Of a stretch of DNA of 64,000 nt, positions 63,016-64,000 are shown piece by piece. Each line of letters opens with the position of its first letter. Positions within the stretch are counted from its first letter, which is position 1. Both the position numbers and the translations under genes were made by a program. The stretch lies in contig DASXHZ010000046.1 in the NCBI GenBank assembly GCA_036488085.1, forward strand, positions 1 to 64,000, read 5' to 3'. Under the pieces are notes generated by a model. That model saw only the letters and a program-made list of their open reading frames with translations. It did no database searches and had not been told where the DNA came from. This DNA is from DASXHZ01 sp036488085 (GTDB lineage Bacteria > Acidobacteriota > Thermoanaerobaculia > Gp7-AA8).

Positions 63016-64000
63016 CTAGTTGGTGCCCCATGCGAGGAAGTGGATCAGAAGGCCGAGCTCGCGGGGATCGTCACCGAGGTGTTGCGACCGCGGGTTGAGC
63101 GTCCGATCGATCGCCAGCTCCAGTGTGTTCGGCTGATTGCCGGGCGCCGGCTCGACGTGGAAATCGCGCGACAGGTGCGAATCGGTAGGCTTCGACTGAT
63201 CGATGATGACGCCGTTCAGCTTCACCGTGACGGTGGGGTGTTGCGGGATCAGCTCGTCGGGGATGTCGTAGACGAGGCGGAGGACGGTGTCGCCGCTCCG
63301 ACCCGGAAGGACGGTCGTCGAATGGCGTCCCATCCACCGGTTCTCTTCCTGCCCGTTGCGCTCCGGTGCGTACCAGCCTGGGCCGAACTGCGGCACGACG
63401 GCGAACGGCTCGAGCGCGACGTCGAAGTAATGCCGTCGCGCAATGTGCCACAACGCACCGCGTTCTCGCGTGAAGACGAAGCCGCTCGGCTTCGTGACGT
63501 CGATCTCCGTGAGCAGCCAGGAGCGTTTCTTCGGCTGCGACAACGGGAGGGCGCGTTCATCGAGAACCTTCGTCCACGGAAATGCCGGCTCGAGGTATTC
63601 GACGAACGGCGACATCGCAAACCCAACATAGAGCTGGTCGCTCTCGGCCGTGAGGTGCTGCTGGACGGCGCGCACGGCCGCATACGGCGGCGAATCGGTT
63701 GTGCGGACGACTGTTAGTGCCGGCCACGCGAAGATCGCGAACGCAAGGATGAGTAATGCGCCCGCGATCCATTCAACATCGCGCCTTCGCGACGTGATGC
63801 GATCGATCCCATCGGCCGCGAGAATCGCGAACATCGGACAGTACCCGATCGAGAAGCGGTTGATCGAGAAACGGTCGAGCATGAACCACGCGGAGATCGC
63901 AAACGGCGCAAACGCGAGGACGATCATTCCGATGCGGCGATCGCGCGTCCGGATCGCGCCGATCGAGGAGATCAGCACGAAGATCGACGTCACGGCGCTC
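63016..64000 (-). CDS. Membrane protein, glycosyltransferase-39-like (N-terminus beyond the right edge)
   Basis: The frame runs to the right edge; the first visible possible start is a GTG at 63993, but the real start is probably outside. Visible are at least three helices (ITSIFVLISSIGAI-like, MIVLAFAPFAISAWFMLDRF, IAGALLILAFAIFAWPAL). A ~230-residue soluble C-terminal region follows (VRAVQQHLTAESDQLYVGFAMSPFVEYL, FVFTRERGALWHIARRHYFDVALEPF, DTVLRLVYDIPDELI). The many-helix N-terminal half of a lipid-linked sugar transferase would be missing. This assignment rests on the transmembrane-plus-periplasmic layout and is uncertain. Confidence 0.6.
   Translation of the reverse strand, partial: SAVTSIFVLISSIGAIRTRDRRIGMIVLAFAPFAISAWFMLDRFSINRFSIGYCPMFAILAADGIDRITSRRRDVEWIAGALLILAFAIFAWPALTVVRTTDSPPYAAVRAVQQHLTAESDQLYVGFAMSPFVEYLEPAFPWTKVLDERALPLSQPKKRSWLLTEIDVTKPSGFVFTRERGALWHIARRHYFDVALEPFAVVPQFGPGWYAPERNGQEENRWMGRHSTTVLPGRSGDTVLRLVYDIPDELIPQHPTVTVKLNGVIIDQSKPTDSHLSRDFHVEPAPGNQPNTLELAIDRTLNPRSQHLGDDPRELGLLIHFLAWGTN

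Overview
The window is a high-GC, gene-dense bacterial chromosome segment carrying about 50 protein genes and no rRNA, tRNA, CRISPR array, transposase or phage gene that I could find. The mix suggests an Acidobacteriota-like organism: Gram-negative type IV pilus secretin genes, a three-subunit Bacillus-type succinate dehydrogenase, tandem two-haem cytochromes of the photosynthetic-reaction-centre cytochrome type, IPT/TIG lipoproteins, DUF5117-type zinc metalloproteases and many lipoboxes. This assignment is an inference from gene content; no phylogenetic marker was compared.

Layout. 1-7.7 kb (minus strand): a huge RHS/YD-repeat protein running off the left edge, two small genes, an AraC-type regulator, and an ECF sigma factor overlapping a zinc-finger/TPR protein. 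7.86-8.32 kb: a 21-bp minisatellite. 8.4-17.1 kb (minus): pilMNOPQ followed without a real gap by two lipoprotein genes, with a sigma70-like promoter before pilM and a strong hairpin at the end. 17.2-26.7 kb: L28, bifunctional Rel, a PA2779/PA2778-like pair, two PLP aminotransferases, a hybrid sensor kinase and a DUF4142 lipoprotein. 26.7-31.1 kb: dispersed repeats, a small aegerolysin-like protein, and sdhCAB. 31.2-35.8 kb: an ABC-2 exporter coupled to a DesK/NarL-type two-component pair, then a 5'-nucleotidase-like enzyme. 35.9-42.5 kb: IPT protein, AT-hook-like basic protein, SAH hydrolase, AI-2E-family membrane protein and two tandem cytochromes. 42.6-47.6 kb: cell-wall amidase, a MamK-like actin, and an active/inactive M16 peptidase pair. 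47.6-52.9 kb: accessory stretch with a lipase-like hydrolase, haem-binding protein, a decayed copy of the 3' end of the GDH gene, an ice-binding-domain protein, an XRE regulator with a palindromic operator, and small envelope genes. 52.9-64 kb: the 1,621-residue NAD-GDH, an alpha/beta hydrolase, a frameshifted M28 peptidase, a large zinc metalloprotease, and a right-edge-truncated membrane protein.

How the genes work together. Three themes recur: envelope assembly (pilus platform, amidase plus actin, lipoproteins), secreted proteolysis (M16 pair, M28, DUF5117 metalloprotease, C39-like), and amino-acid/respiratory metabolism (GDH, SDH, aminotransferases, SAH hydrolase). The observations I rate most worth follow-up are the MamK-like actin one base downstream of an amidase gene, the decayed gdh fragment, the lipoprotein tail of the pil operon, the AT-hook-like protein and the ice-binding protein with a sorting-type tail.
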